DNA of 64,000 bases. Source: Astrothelium macrocarpum (Eukaryota; Ascomycota; Dothideomycetes; Trypetheliales; Trypetheliaceae). Below, piece by piece: positions 22,945 through 34,190 of this stretch. How positions within the stretch are numbered: position 1 is the stretch's first letter; every line of letters begins with the position of its first letter. The notes beneath the pieces were generated by a model. The model was not told the DNA's origin, did no database searches, and saw only the letters and a program-made list of their open reading frames with translations. The translations under genes were made by a program, and so were the position numbers. The stretch covers positions 248,001-312,000 of the forward strand of contig JAGEMR010000027.1 in the NCBI GenBank assembly GCA_021030915.1, in the 5' to 3' direction.

Positions 22945-24484
22945 TCATAAATCATCATGAAACCGGGGCACGCCTAATGCCTTACGCCACCGTTCACCTC
23001 TCCATACAAGGAGCACGACAGGCAAGAAAGTTCCCACGTTGATGAAGGCCCAGGCGATCCACGCATTCTGGTACCCGATCCTTCCTCCAGTCGATAAAGC
23101 GTAAAATGCAATACAAAAGCCAAAGACTTGACGAGAAAAATTGAGGAGAGCACCGGTCTCCGGTGATTGGGGTTTGTAGCAGTCTGCAATGTAGGCATAG
23201 ATGACAGTGCTCACGATCTGTAGGCCAAAGCTTGAAATTGCGATTCCCATTGCCAGGCCGATCCAGTGCGTTTTGTGCGAGAGACAGACGCCTTCGATAA
23301 TGGTACCGAGGGGCACGAGGACCACTCCTGGATAGATGGCAAGGAACCTATCTTCTGGTCTTCGTTTACCCCCACGACGTATTGCACGTCTTTCGCTCAC
23401 CCAATCGGATAAACAACCAGCACAGAATTCCCCCAAGATGCAGCCAACCGTTAGAGGAATCCCCAATACAAGACCGACCTGATAAGGCTGGAAGTGGTAT
23501 ATCTGAGAGAATAATGCGGTTGATGTCAAAATAAAGAGAATAGCCCCATATCCATAGCTAGTGCCATAGTAAATCACGAGAATCGTGACACTGGGATACA
23601 ACAGCATCTGAAAGGGTCGCACAAAATCGACGGGCCGAAGCTTACGCGAAAGAGGGCCTCTCCTCATCATCAGCATCTTTTGGACGGAACCCCTTTGAGA
23701 GCTGTCGGATGCGCTGTGGGATCTGGAATAGAGTGTTTCCGGCACAGTCAAGGTGAAGGAAATCAGCAGGCCCGCAGAGATGATGGCCGGAACATAAAAG
23801 CACCACCGCCAAGTCAAGGACTTTTCGATGTATCCACCAATGAGTGGAGCGATATGTCCTCCGAGGAGGAAAGACAGCGTAAACATGCCCATGTAGCGGC
23901 CGCGTTCATGCTCGAAAAACAGGTCACAGACTGTGGCAGGTCCAAGCCCCAAGGCAACTGGGCAGAACAGACCATGTAGCGCTCGCATGACGAGCAGCGT
24001 GGCGTAATTCTTAGAGGCTGCTGAAGCCGCGGAGAAGACGACGAGGGCCACCAAGCTCATGATATAGACTGGCCGGCGACCGTAGACATTCGCAATTGGG
24101 TTCCACACAAGCGGGCAAATGGATATTACGGCAGAATTGATACTGGTGAGGTATGTGACATCGGTAAGATTTTTATGCAAGTACTTCCCCAATGGTACAT
24201 AGGTGGGAACCTGTGTTCCATGTAAGTGACTTGGTGCAGGGTGGCAAAGCTCTATCACTTACAAACAACGAGGTGGAGAACAACGTAAGAAATGAGAGCA
24301 GCGATAGTTGTACGAGCACCACATGTTTTTGCCATGCGGGCCAATTCAGCGGGTCTTCGGGATCGTCTGTAGGCTGAGGTACGAGCAAAACGCCATTTGG
24401 GTCTTCTTTGAGTCTTTTCGAAGTTCGATCAACTTCATTGACGAGAACTTCTTCTTTGGAAATCCCCTCTTCTGCTTGGTTCAT
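22945..24484 (-). CDS. MFS transporter, DHA1-like
   Basis: This is a proton-coupled plasma-membrane transporter of the major facilitator superfamily. Exons are 24484-24263 and 24210-22945, encoding 495 aa. The N-terminal cytosolic tail has the fungal DHA1 signature DPEDPLNWPAWQK. Twelve hydrophobic segments follow, with the loop 2-3 motif NVYGRRPVY, a long central basic loop (SSQRGSVQKMLMMRRGPL) and the second-half motif near GCLSDWVSERR. The intron is phase 0 and falls between FSTSLF and VPTYVPLG. It is divergent from the FAD monooxygenase, so the two could share the 0.9 kb between them. The substrate is unknown; family members export drugs or secondary metabolites, or import small organic compounds. 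Confidence 0.9.
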
Positions 24485-25378
24485 CTTTTAGCTCAGAAGT
24501 TGATGAACTACTGGCTCTGGATACTGTGTTTAAGCACAGGCCAATGCTGTGGTGTTTGGCCTTTCTAATGAGGACGAGGTATTCAAGCAGAATAGTAGCA
24601 TGATCACTGTGAACATCGTTTTCTAAGTAGTGCTCAAAGCGATTCTTGAAAAGGTGCATGACCTGAGCGTCTAGTGGCGTGACTATGCATAAAATAAGCA
24701 CCAGTAAAGACAAATCTTGTTCTGCCTTGTTTGTTAACTAGAGCAGCGAGCTAAAGCGTACCGTAGGCAGTACGGCTGGCTGCTGGAACAGGCAGGCCAC
24801 ATTATGTCTCTGCTATTATAGGTGGACAAGCATGCAGAAACGATTTAAAGCAGTGTCTCGAACCTGCCAAAGTGCCGCACATTCATTCTAGGCAGCGGGA
24901 TTAGCAAAAAAAAGCCCCTGACGATCGACATGGACCGGGTCAGAAAATATGTATTTGCGGAGAATAATTTAATGAATTGAGAGAAAGATCGGGGTAATTA
25001 TACACCGTCGTGCTGTTAGGATGTGACCTAGTTTAGCTTTAGATTAACGCGTGAGATTATAAACCTTCAATATATAGTTTCGTCAGCCTTATCGCTCATG
25101 CACTAAATTAGACTTCTGAATATCGCCTGAGCGCGCATAGGGATGAACATCGTGCACGGGCTTGGCGCGCTGATATTTTATCTCACCGTATACCTAGCTT
25201 CGGAGTAGCTACATCATCCATCGATCATCTACCAATCGCTAACTGAGCCATTACTGGGATAATTTTCATGATCGCCTTTGCTGGTGGGGCTGCCCGGTCG
25301 GCTTGATCGAAATGTCCGGTTTATCTTCTGAAAATCCTCGGTGCTTTAATAACTGTAACGCATTTTGCCACCAGGAAG
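24485..25378. promoter_or_regulatory. Shared divergent promoter region, MFS and FAD monooxygenase
   Basis: It separates two head-to-head genes by 894 bases and contains no coding frame that I can support. It is AT-rich with a few CGG/CCG triplets, but no clear inverted zinc-cluster site. Calling it a shared promoter is inference from the arrangement. Confidence 0.4.
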
Positions 25379-26787
25379 ATGAACTCAAAGGATGGCAACA
25401 ATCCATTTGAGATAGCTATCATTGGTGGTGGCATTGGTGGTTTATGCTGCGCTTTGTTCATCCACCATTTTTGCAAAGCAGCAGATGTAATTGTCAAGAT
25501 CAATGTCTACGAACAGGCGTCGCGCTATAAGGAAATAGGGGCGGGCGTGCACATCGGGCCCAACGCCGCTAAATTACTTCACCAGATTGGCATCGGAGAG
25601 CAGCTTAATAGTATCGCTGGATTTCGGCGAGGGGTTTGGTTGACATTTCGTAGATTTGACAACAGCGATGAAATTCTCACGGTTCCAGCAAAAGATGATG
25701 GACCTATCCGGCAGGCCCCTGTTGCGCGCTCTGAATTCCTTGATTTACTTGTGAAGACAGTACAAGACCGCGGTGCTGCCACACTGCATACAGGCAAGAT
25801 GTGTCTCTCGGTAAAGGTAAAGCTGCAAAGCCTGCCCTACCGAATCAGACTGCTGAATATCTCAGGATCAAGACGATAGGGTGACCGTGTCTTTTGCTAA
25901 TGGCACAACAGCCACCGCAAACCTAGTCGTAGGCTCTGATGGGATTCATTCCAACATTCGCGGACAATTCGTTGAGGACCGGCCACTGTACTGTGGTCGA
26001 ATTGCATACCGAGGAGTCATTCCTGTTGCAGACCTGGAACAATGGTGGCCATTTCACACTCTTTCTGTCAGTTTTCTTGGACCTGGAAAGCATTTTCTGG
26101 TCTTTCCGATAAGCCAGAACAAGCTTTTAAACATTGTGGCATTTGTCGCTGTTCCTGAATCCGAACTTGGAGACCTTCGAGAGAGCTGGACATCAAAATC
26201 ACCAAGAGAAGACGCTGAAAAGGATTATATGGGCTTTAATGAGACTGTCCGGAGAGTGATCAAGCTCATGCCGCCAGAAATATCTAAATGGAAGCTGAAT
26301 GATAGGGAACCGCTCGACCACTGGACATTTCTAGGCGGCAAAGTTGTACTTTTGGGAGATGCCGCTCATGCAATGCTTCCTCACCAAGGTGAGCGACTCA
26401 GTCGACTGCCTGTGTGATTCAGAAGATCGCTGATCAACTCTAGGTGCGGGAGCTGGGCAGGCTCTAGAGGATGGATATATTTTAGCCCGTGCTTTAGCTG
26501 ACTGCCTTGGCATAGCGTCTGGACCCCCTGAAGAAGCTAAAATCCGATTGCAACAGTACACTCAGCTTTATCATGACGTGCGATTACCAAGAGCAAAACG
26601 AGCACAGCAGACGGCTCGCGAGGCAGGATTGGTATATCAGATGAAAGCACCAGATCTTATAGGGCTTCCTTATGATGACTGTCTCCCTATAGTCAAGAAT
26701 AAGCTAGAGAATCGGATGAAATGGATTTGGAGTGGAAACATTGATGAAGAGTACGAGGAGCTCAAAGCGGCGCGTTCCATGTCTTGA
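25379..26787 (+). CDS. FAD-dependent aromatic hydroxylase (salicylate hydroxylase-like)
   Basis: This is a class A flavoprotein monooxygenase using NAD(P)H and O2 to hydroxylate an aromatic or heteroaromatic substrate. Exons are 25379-25816, 25866-26388 and 26444-26787, encoding 434 aa, a normal size for the salicylate hydroxylase group. The Rossmann motif GGGIGG (about 16-21), the DG motif with GSDG (169-172), and the GD motif with LGDAAH (D311) followed by HQGAGAGQALEDG, created across the second intron, are all present. No transmembrane helix is seen. Related enzymes act on salicylate or 6-hydroxynicotinate, and others tailor polyketides, so the substrate remains open. A methyltransferase and an NCS1 permease lie downstream. 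Confidence 0.92.
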
Positions 26788-27725
26788 GTCCGGAAAAGTT
26801 CTACGCACAGTCACCATATGATGTCCATCCATTGCACATCTGAGGCCGCCGTTCCGTAACGCTCCCCAGGAGCAATGAAATAGTCTATTAAATCTCAGTT
26901 GATGAGCATAGATGATGAAACTGAGTAGCGGCTCCCTGTAGCTTTTAAAGCCTTCAGATGTCTCTAATTTTAGGAATAGAAATACGCACGATAGCATTCA
27001 GAAGATCATCTGAATGCTGTTCTTCACGCAAGATTACTAGTGCGCGGATGTCATCGCCACCATCAGGCTCAGACCTTCTCATCTCAAGTCTCGTTCGGTG
27101 CAGCAGTGACAAGTCCGATGGGTTCCGAGAAAACTGGAGGTCATTGCGCAGCTGTTGTGCCAGAGCAGGACTGCCCAAGGCAAATTTTTGGCGACTTCAC
27201 GGCTCAATCCGCACACTAGCATTTCTGATGCGGATGTGTGGGTCAAATATTGAATATTGAGTCGTCGAAAATAATTCCGCATTGCATATGGTCAACAGTG
27301 TCATGCGCAAAACAGCTATGATTACGTAAGAGAAATGACCTGGATCGTCACAATCTTTCCCAGTTTCCTAACGATGTCTTAGTGCTTCGCTGCGAGAAAT
27401 TCAGAAACTCATTCCGCTTGTCCGATCGAGGACATAGTCCCACTGGAGAAACTAATGTATAGCAGTGTAATCTGATGTGGGAATCCTTCCACAAAGATTA
27501 GCGCCGCTATGCATGTTCCCATGCTTATTTTGGTATTCGATGCGTAGCCCCATCTAAATGGGGTTGCCTACAAAAGTCTGATTTAACATATCAAGTTTAT
27601 TATCATTCTCGAGGTAGGCTGCTCTCTGATTAGCATATCAAAATCACCCCAAAGGCAGCGAGAAAGCTGTCTAATATACCCCTCCAACAAAACTGTGTTT
27701 CGGACCCTTTACCTCTTCAGACAGA
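26788..27725. other. Intergenic, FAD monooxygenase to methyltransferase
   Basis: No confident gene. A minus-strand frame at 26954-27178 has a protein-like composition (rich in Arg, Leu, Asp and Glu) but no recognisable domain and no matching exons, so I do not call it. Confidence 0.4.
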
Positions 27726-28529
27726 ATGTCGACCCAGTATGACGATATTCAAGCACCGTACGGCGAACTGCGCAAGACAACCATCGCGAGAACTCAGAGA
27801 ATCAATGTCCGTGAGATAGTTGTACCCCATGTTCATAACGCGCGGGTCCTTGATCTGGCTTGTGGGTCCGGCTATTTTTCTCAATCTTTGCTAGACTGGG
27901 GCGCAAAGAAAGTTGTTGGTGTGGACATATCTTCCGGCATGCTTAAAGAAGCCCGAAAGTCAAGTGGCGACGATGATAGGATTGAGTTCATCGAAGCCGA
28001 CTGCACCAAAACAAGAGTTTATAATGGGGGACCTTTCGACCTTGTGTTTGCCGCCTGGCTACTGAATTACGCAGCAAATAGGAAGGAAATGGCGGACATG
28101 TACCGGAACATAGCGCTTAACTTGAAAGATGGCTGCCGGTTGATTGCGATTACGCCGCCGCCGACTGATGACCCTGCGGCGTTTATTGAAAGGGAAAGTA
28201 GCGCTCGACCGTTCCCTGAGGGAACGGGTGGATTGTGCGGGAGTATAAATGAAAAAATCGAAGAGGGCATTTCCTATCATTTACATGCAGAAACAGCGGC
28301 TGGAGACCTGGACTTTGATTGCTACTATTTGAACAGGGCCGTGTACGAAGCTGCCGCCAGAGAAGGTGGGTTGCATGGAGAGCTAAAGTGGACCACTAGT
28401 CGTGTGCCAGACGACTTCATGGAGAATCCAAGCAAATATGGAGAGGATAGCAATGGAGGTGCCAGCATGGACGAGATTGAATCATACAATCTGGTACCGC
28501 ACTGCGGCTTCCTAGAGATCGTCAAGTAA
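27726..28529 (+). CDS. Class I SAM-dependent methyltransferase
   Basis: A single exon encodes 267 aa. Motif I VLDLACGSGYFS (about residues 40-51) binds S-adenosylmethionine; it is followed by VVGVDISSGML (motif II acid), IEFIEADC and FDLVFAAWLLNYA (motif IV region), a layout of the Methyltransf_11/25 type. The N-terminus starts MSTQYDDIQAPYGELRKT, as in small-molecule methyltransferases, with no signal peptide. Acceptor specificity cannot be deduced. Its 3' end lies only 52 bases from the end of the convergent NCS1 permease gene. It could methylate the product of the adjacent FAD hydroxylase, but only position suggests this. Confidence 0.9.
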   Translation: MSTQYDDIQAPYGELRKTTIARTQRINVREIVVPHVHNARVLDLACGSGYFSQSLLDWGAKKVVGVDISSGMLKEARKSSGDDDRIEFIEADCTKTRVYNGGPFDLVFAAWLLNYAANRKEMADMYRNIALNLKDGCRLIAITPPPTDDPAAFIERESSARPFPEGTGGLCGSINEKIEEGISYHLHAETAAGDLDFDCYYLNRAVYEAAAREGGLHGELKWTTSRVPDDFMENPSKYGEDSNGGASMDEIESYNLVPHCGFLEIVK

Positions 28530-28581
28530 ACGAATAGATAATCGAGCTTAATGAGGTATCTTCGAATTCATACGGCCTTCG

Positions 28582-30272
28582 CTACCGTCCAAATCTTCGT
28601 AGCTCTATGTACCTTAGCAGTGGGTAGACTACGCCAGCAAAAGCGATGGAAATCCACGCTCCGATATCACCCCCGTTTCCACCTATTCTCAAAGCTATCG
28701 GCCCAGTGTACCAAACCTGTGCCATGCCCATGATGGCTCCTGCCCACCCAACGAGCCATGCAGCCAGTGCAGCAGCCCCTAATGGCAAACGTTTCCGATC
28801 GTCCCAGGCGGTCCAGTCAAACGACAGACCCCCTAATTTACGGAATAGGAGGTGCTCTTCTAACGCGATGGCGACCCAAGGACATACCCAATAGCTCATT
28901 ATCGGGAGAAAATTTTCGAAAATGTTGAACAACTTGTCTCGGCCAGCAACCGAGCAAACAAGTTCAATAGCCATGAGAAATAGGGACCATGTCCATCGAG
29001 GTACCCCTCTTACATATCTTCCCAGGGACTGAATGCTGAGTGCCACAACATAAGTAGCTGGGGCGCTGTTCTGGATAGCACCTATCGCCAAAAGGACAAC
29101 ACAGAAGCCACCAAAGCCGCCAAGGCCTTCATAGCAGGCTTTAAGCAACGCACCAGATGAGACGGCGTATGCTTCGCTCCAAGCGGGATTAGTGGATACA
29201 CCAGTGGCGATTCCTACGCCGATGAGATTGACAAACGTTGAAGCGGTCCACATTCCCAACCAAGTCATGAAGAAGGTAAGTTTACGATTGGTTCTTACAG
29301 GATAGTAGACATAAAGGTCGGAACTGATGGCAGAGAAGCCAATCAAGATTGAGAATTCCAACGTGAAGAAGCAGCAGCGATTGGCTATGATAGTCCGCGC
29401 ATCACCAATAGACGCCAATGAGGTATTCCAATCGTGCCCGGAGGAACCAATCAGGGTGAACATGGCAATCAGCTGTGGTATCCACGCATAGCGCTCGTAG
29501 GTGTGAAGAATGGCAATACCAAAGGTAGCCAGCAAGCCGATTCCCAACGCGCCAACAATGCAGCCAACAGCGATGCTCATGCCTCCACCATTGACAGCCG
29601 ATAGCAATTGTCCGGCAATGACAGCACAGATGATTCCCCAACCAGCCTGCATGATGATGTTCAGCAAACAAGCCAGCTTAGCTGGCCAATATCCCATGAA
29701 GAAGCGGCCGAGAATCATCGTTCGGAGTCCGCTGGATGCGCCAAAGGTTGCAATATATGAGGGTCCACAGGCTGATAGCGCGTTGGCAAAGATTGTAATG
29801 TACAAGCAGTCGACCCAACCGAGATTGTAGACTAGAGGTCCCAGAAGGCCTGGGACTAGATTGATGATACTGAGGTTCATTCCTAGCATGTAGTTAGTAA
29901 CAAGGCCTCGTTTATTCGGACGTGTTCAGAGATATCGGGAAAAGGATGTCATAGCTCTGCAGGAAACTTGTTCTCCTTACCAAACCAGAGCGCAAACATC
30001 TGCAAATATTCAACACGGTCAACAAGGTCTTTCTCCTCCGGCGTCACCCGAGATATTCCTCTCGCCTCTAAACCTGCAAGACCCTCTATCTTGGCGTTCC
30101 ATCTGGAAAGTCGGTGAACTATAGACGATGTCGTACGGGTTTGGTGGTCGATTGGGTTCCTAACTGGACTGTCTGGAGGACTGATGTTGGTGGTGGATTT
30201 TATTATGGCATGCTTCTCGACATTAGCAACTGGCTGCCTCTGATCGCTGGAGCGGTTGGCAGGATCCATCAT
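28582..30272 (-). CDS. NCS1 purine/cytosine permease family transporter
   Basis: This is a plasma-membrane proton symporter of the nucleobase-cation-symport 1 family (Fcy2/FcyB type). Exons are 30272-29981 and 29882-28582, encoding 530 aa. The cytosolic N-tail ends in GLEARGISRVTPEEK, the usual run-in to helix 1, and the splice gives ALWFGMNLSIINLVPGLLG. About twelve hydrophobic helices follow, with GYWPAKLACLLN, YPVRTNR and PWVAIALEEHLLFRK at the positions where NCS1 proteins carry conserved segments. The intron has a textbook branch site (TACTAAC) ten bases before its AG. I start at the first of two adjacent Met codons (30272). Substrates of the family include cytosine, purines and pyridoxine; the actual one is unknown. 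Confidence 0.9.
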
Positions 30273-32648
30273 GGCATTCGTAATAGTAATGTTGCTAGGA
30301 GTTGGCAGAGTGAAGATAACAACAAGGATAGCATACGAGATGACCAAGTCGCTGCAGAGGAAAGATTGGCAAAACCACAATATAAGACAAGCAAACGACC
30401 TACATGATCTGGACTCCGTCCAATGCCGGTTGTACGACCGTGGCATGGATGGAGGGCAGATTAGCAAGATGCATGGCCATCACATCGCTATCGGGGATGT
30501 CCCGTTCACGATCTACATTACAAAGGTACGTCTCGAAGTACAGAAAAATTTCTCCTTTCCTTGTGGATGACAGTGTGCGTGTTAGGGGCGAACAGGTATG
30601 ACGAGCTGTGTGATTCGTCTGCTCTTCGCGTTGCGTAAATGCCGCTCGCCCGGACGAATTCAGCCTCTACCAAATCCGCTGTTCTGGAAAAAATTCTCAG
30701 ATGTGTGGCTAGAGTATGTAAGTTGCAGGTCGTATCGGAGTTGCATCAATCGAGAATGCAAGAGCGTCGATCGTGTAAGCTCTAAATCTCATCCATGCAC
30801 AATGCCAGATGGACATTTTTGCTTTTGGTTAGAAAGTGGCTTGAATTCCTTTTCGGGTTTAAAGGGGCTCTAACCTGTTGGGGTAAGCAAATACAGGGTT
30901 TCCCCATCTCGCGATGTGGAGAGAGAGGAAGTTCAACAATGCTTGTAAGATGTTTCGAAGGCGTTGATTCATTTCAGCAAGGTTTTTTAATTGCTTGTGT
31001 GTGATTAAATATTCTTTCCAGTACCAGTCTTGCATAGCCCCCTATCAAAATCAACATAGTGTAAACGTCTGCGTCGGTCGTTCAACCCCATCAAAATACT
31101 GCCCGGCCATAATATCTGTTACATACCTTTCTATTTCGCAGTAGACATCATTCTGTCTTTCATAAGCAGGCTTGAGAATTAACATTCGGAATGTAGAACT
31201 GTCTGGGTTCAGTCGTTCATAGGCGAGAGTCGTACAATTTGAGCAATTCTTGTACAAGGCAGCGAGATCTCGCCTTACCTCTGGATTTTCGTCATATGAA
31301 ACGGGAAAAAACTCAGTGTCCCAGTAATTCATAGTGCCTTCCATTCACTAGAATATTTAATACGGCACTTAATGTCACTTACGGTACGTTCTCTGGTGGA
31401 ACTCTTGGAATATCACGGGCGTTGGAAAGGAACCGAAAAGCTTATGTTGATGACTATCATGCCTCGAATCCGTTCATGAATGTAGCCAGGAGCGGAAGAA
31501 ACTTTGCACGTGCATAGCTTCGCCCCTGTGCAGTCGCACATGAATAAATACAGAAATGTAAAGAACGAAAAGTCATGGACTATTTGTAGTCAACCAACAG
31601 CACCTGGAAAATCGATGATCAGGACAAGATGAAGACATAGCTGGTCAATGCATGCGGAGCTCAAGGATGATCATATCTAGTCGATTAGAAGACGAGCTAT
31701 CCCAGACAAATGGATTCTTGTCCAAAGAGGCACGGAGGTTGCATAGACTAAAGAATAGCTGAGCTGAAGGCGCAAGGTGAGAATGGAGTTGTCCCCGTGT
31801 AATTTGAGCCATGGCGCTTTTCTAACCTTTTTAAGTAAGGTACCCATTTCGACTCTTCTGCACTGGAAACGAGAAAAAAAACATAACAAACCCACCATCT
31901 GTCGCTCACTATCTGATCATGTGAGACAAATAGGAGACGCAACAACATCCAAATTCTACGCCTAAGTGACCTCCATCAGATAGGGTGTGAAGTAGCTTAA
32001 GCAATGTCTACGGATAAACCGCACTCAAAACTCATATCGATTTGGAAATTTAAATGAATTAGATTTCAGCTATAAATTGCAGAAGTGGTATCAAGGTTAT
32101 TGGACAAGCAATTCAGAATATTTCCCCCTCCAATGCTCTAATTTTGTACAATTGTGTTCTGTTCACCTGACCCATCCTGCGAGGTAGCTGCTGCATGAGT
32201 TAGATAGATTGTTAGGACCGGGGTAATCAAGATCAGGCAATGGCTTTACACCTGTAAAACTTAATTGAATCCACAATATCACGCCACCTAATGACCTGCA
32301 AGTTCTTTATTGATAGCAACCGTCGAGGCATCCTCCAATCGATCGTCGGCTGGAAGGTATTGGCTTTTGTGCTTATTTCCCTGAAGAGAGTAGTACACAA
32401 ACTCAAACGATAGGTTTGATCATGTCCTAAGCAGTCCGTATACCTGTCATAGGTTTTAGGCTAGGTTCCACAATTCGGAAACGCATGCTGTATAATTCAA
32501 GAGTCGGCCTCTGCCTCCGGGTCAGGTTCGTCCTTGCTGTCGTCAAGACCATCGTCCTTGGTAGTATCTTCTACCTCGCTACCGGTCGAAGGGAAACTAA
32601 GATGTTTCCAATCCTCAATCTAGGTCGGATTAGCATTGCTTGAACCTT
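30273..32648. other. Gene-poor region holding one HET-leader-like exon
   Basis: This is a 2.4 kb AT-rich stretch between the NCS1 permease and the SDR. Apart from the small minus-strand exon at 31125-31344, described separately, no gene is supported. Confidence 0.45.
31125..31344 (-). pseudogene. Isolated exon resembling the leader of a HET-domain protein
   Basis: An ATG-led segment of about 73 codons contains TTLAYERLNPDSSTFRMLILKPA and NDVYCEIER, matching the general pattern that precedes the HET domain (Y-x-x-L, R-x-L-x-L-x-P, C-E-L). It ends at a good donor, AG-GTATGT. No exon with the HET core (ALSYxWG) follows; the nearest acceptor leads within a dozen codons to a stop. It may be the remnant of a truncated heterokaryon-incompatibility gene. 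The family call is weak. Confidence 0.3.
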
Positions 32649-33835
32649 TTAACAAATCTTCAGAATCACCTCTTCAATGATTGATCTCAGACGATCACGT
32701 ATGCTTTCTACGGCATAGCTACCGAGCAGCAGTCGTAGTGGCGGATAAGAGCAGTGTCCCAATTGCCAAACAAGTTCCGCACTTTTGACAGCACTCGTTG
32801 GCTGTTGATCATTGAGCCAAGCAAGCATCCTCTTTGCATGTCCTGCCGGTGCATTAGGGCCAGCATATGGTTCGCTCGCAGCTTTGACGAAGAAATGACC
32901 GAATTTGGGATTCTTGAGTTTATGCTTGTTGGTTTCCTCAAATGGTTCATCTAGTCGGACATGGCCTGGCTCGACGAGTGTAGCTTTGATGTTGAACGCA
33001 TCAACTTCATAAAGCATGCTCTCGATCAGTCCTTCAACGGCATACTTGGTGGCACAATACGGTCCAAGACCGGGGACACCAAGCGCGCCAGAGGTGCTGC
33101 TAAAGATGAGATAACGGCCAAATCCCTGCGAGCGAAAGTATGGTAGCGAGAGCTGTATGATGTTGAGGGTGCCCATGAAATTGGTCTCGAATTGGTTTCG
33201 CAAATCGTGTTCATCCTGATCCTCACATGCACCAATGACTCCTGGGAAAGGCCATTAGAAGCGGTTCAAACTATACTATCGAGAACCCTACCATAACCAG
33301 TACAGCTTGGGGTAAGTCAGCCAATGAAGACAAGATCAATTGCGGGGGTTTTCTACTTTACTATTACATCAATCCTGCTCCAATGATCGAGGCTTTGATG
33401 GATAACGGCATCTACAGTCTCCCTGACTCTCACATCACATAGAAGACCGAGGCAATTGTCATGCCAGCCTCTCATTTGCTCTACACTATTCTCAACAATA
33501 CGCCCCACTGCTGTAACCTTATCGCCATGAGACAGCACATTTCGAGCCACCGAACCACCCATGTGGCCTGTAGCGCCGAAAATCTACATGCGCCCGAGTC
33601 AGGATATGTAGTAACAGATCTCGCACGAGGGAACGGAAGTCAATGACGGAAGCGGGGGGGAGGTTGCATGGGCAAACACGTGATAAGACGTGGGATGGGA
33701 TATAGATGAGACGAGACTTACCACCCAGACGAGCTCTTGGGCGGGATTGGAGTCGGTGGGCGGATCACATGTTGCGGGGAGACGAAGCTTGTCGATGCGA
33801 GGACCGTCAGACGGCGAAAGAGCATCCTCGGCCAT
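32649..33835 (-). CDS. Short-chain dehydrogenase/reductase
   Basis: This is a Rossmann-fold NAD(P) oxidoreductase. Exons are 33835-33722, 33583-33357, 33305-33292 and 33241-32649, encoding 315 aa. The cofactor motif FGATGHMGG spans the first junction (about residues 40-48) and replaces the classical TGxxxGxG. NCTGYG, the NNAG equivalent, is assembled through a 14-nt exon. Ser of FSSTSG and YCATK (YxxxK) form the catalytic set, followed by LVEPGHV. A 38-residue N-terminal extension rich in Pro and Asp precedes the fold. All four exons sum in frame. It is divergent from MMM1, with 355 bases between the starts. The fold resembles the group of fungal SDRs annotated as carbonyl reductases or oxidoreductases of unknown substrate. 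It could belong functionally to the transporter/hydroxylase block to its left, or be independent. Confidence 0.85.
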
Positions 33836-34190
33836 GGGAGGGGAAGACACATAACCCGAACAACTCCATAGAGAGAGGAAAAAATGAGAGGGAGAGAGCG
33901 CGAACAGTAGTGCGGTGGTCTGGATTGGGCGGAGGTACGGAAGGCAGGCAGAGTCAGGCACGTCCAGTCGACGGTACGTACTGTGTAGCAGAGAAAGCAA
34001 AAGCCATTGGGAGCCCTGAAGCTTTGCCGATCTGGCCTGCTGACCGCCTTCGGGATGCCGTCATTAGCCGAAGCAAGATCGATCCCAGATCCACCCAGAT
34101 CCACCAGTTCGCAGCGTCTTTTTCCGTATCATGTAGGTATGTCGTGCAGCAAGTCTGAAACCTCAATTCTCATCCACATGTAGCAACATC
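33836..34190. promoter_or_regulatory. Divergent promoter region, SDR and MMM1
   Basis: 355 bases separate the start codons of two head-to-head genes. No coding frame with motifs is seen, and no individual binding site can be named with confidence. Confidence 0.4.

Noticed and set aside
26954..27178. Minus-strand frame with protein-like charged composition
   Set aside because: No domain, no upstream exon and no clear start; may be a gene relic but cannot be supported.
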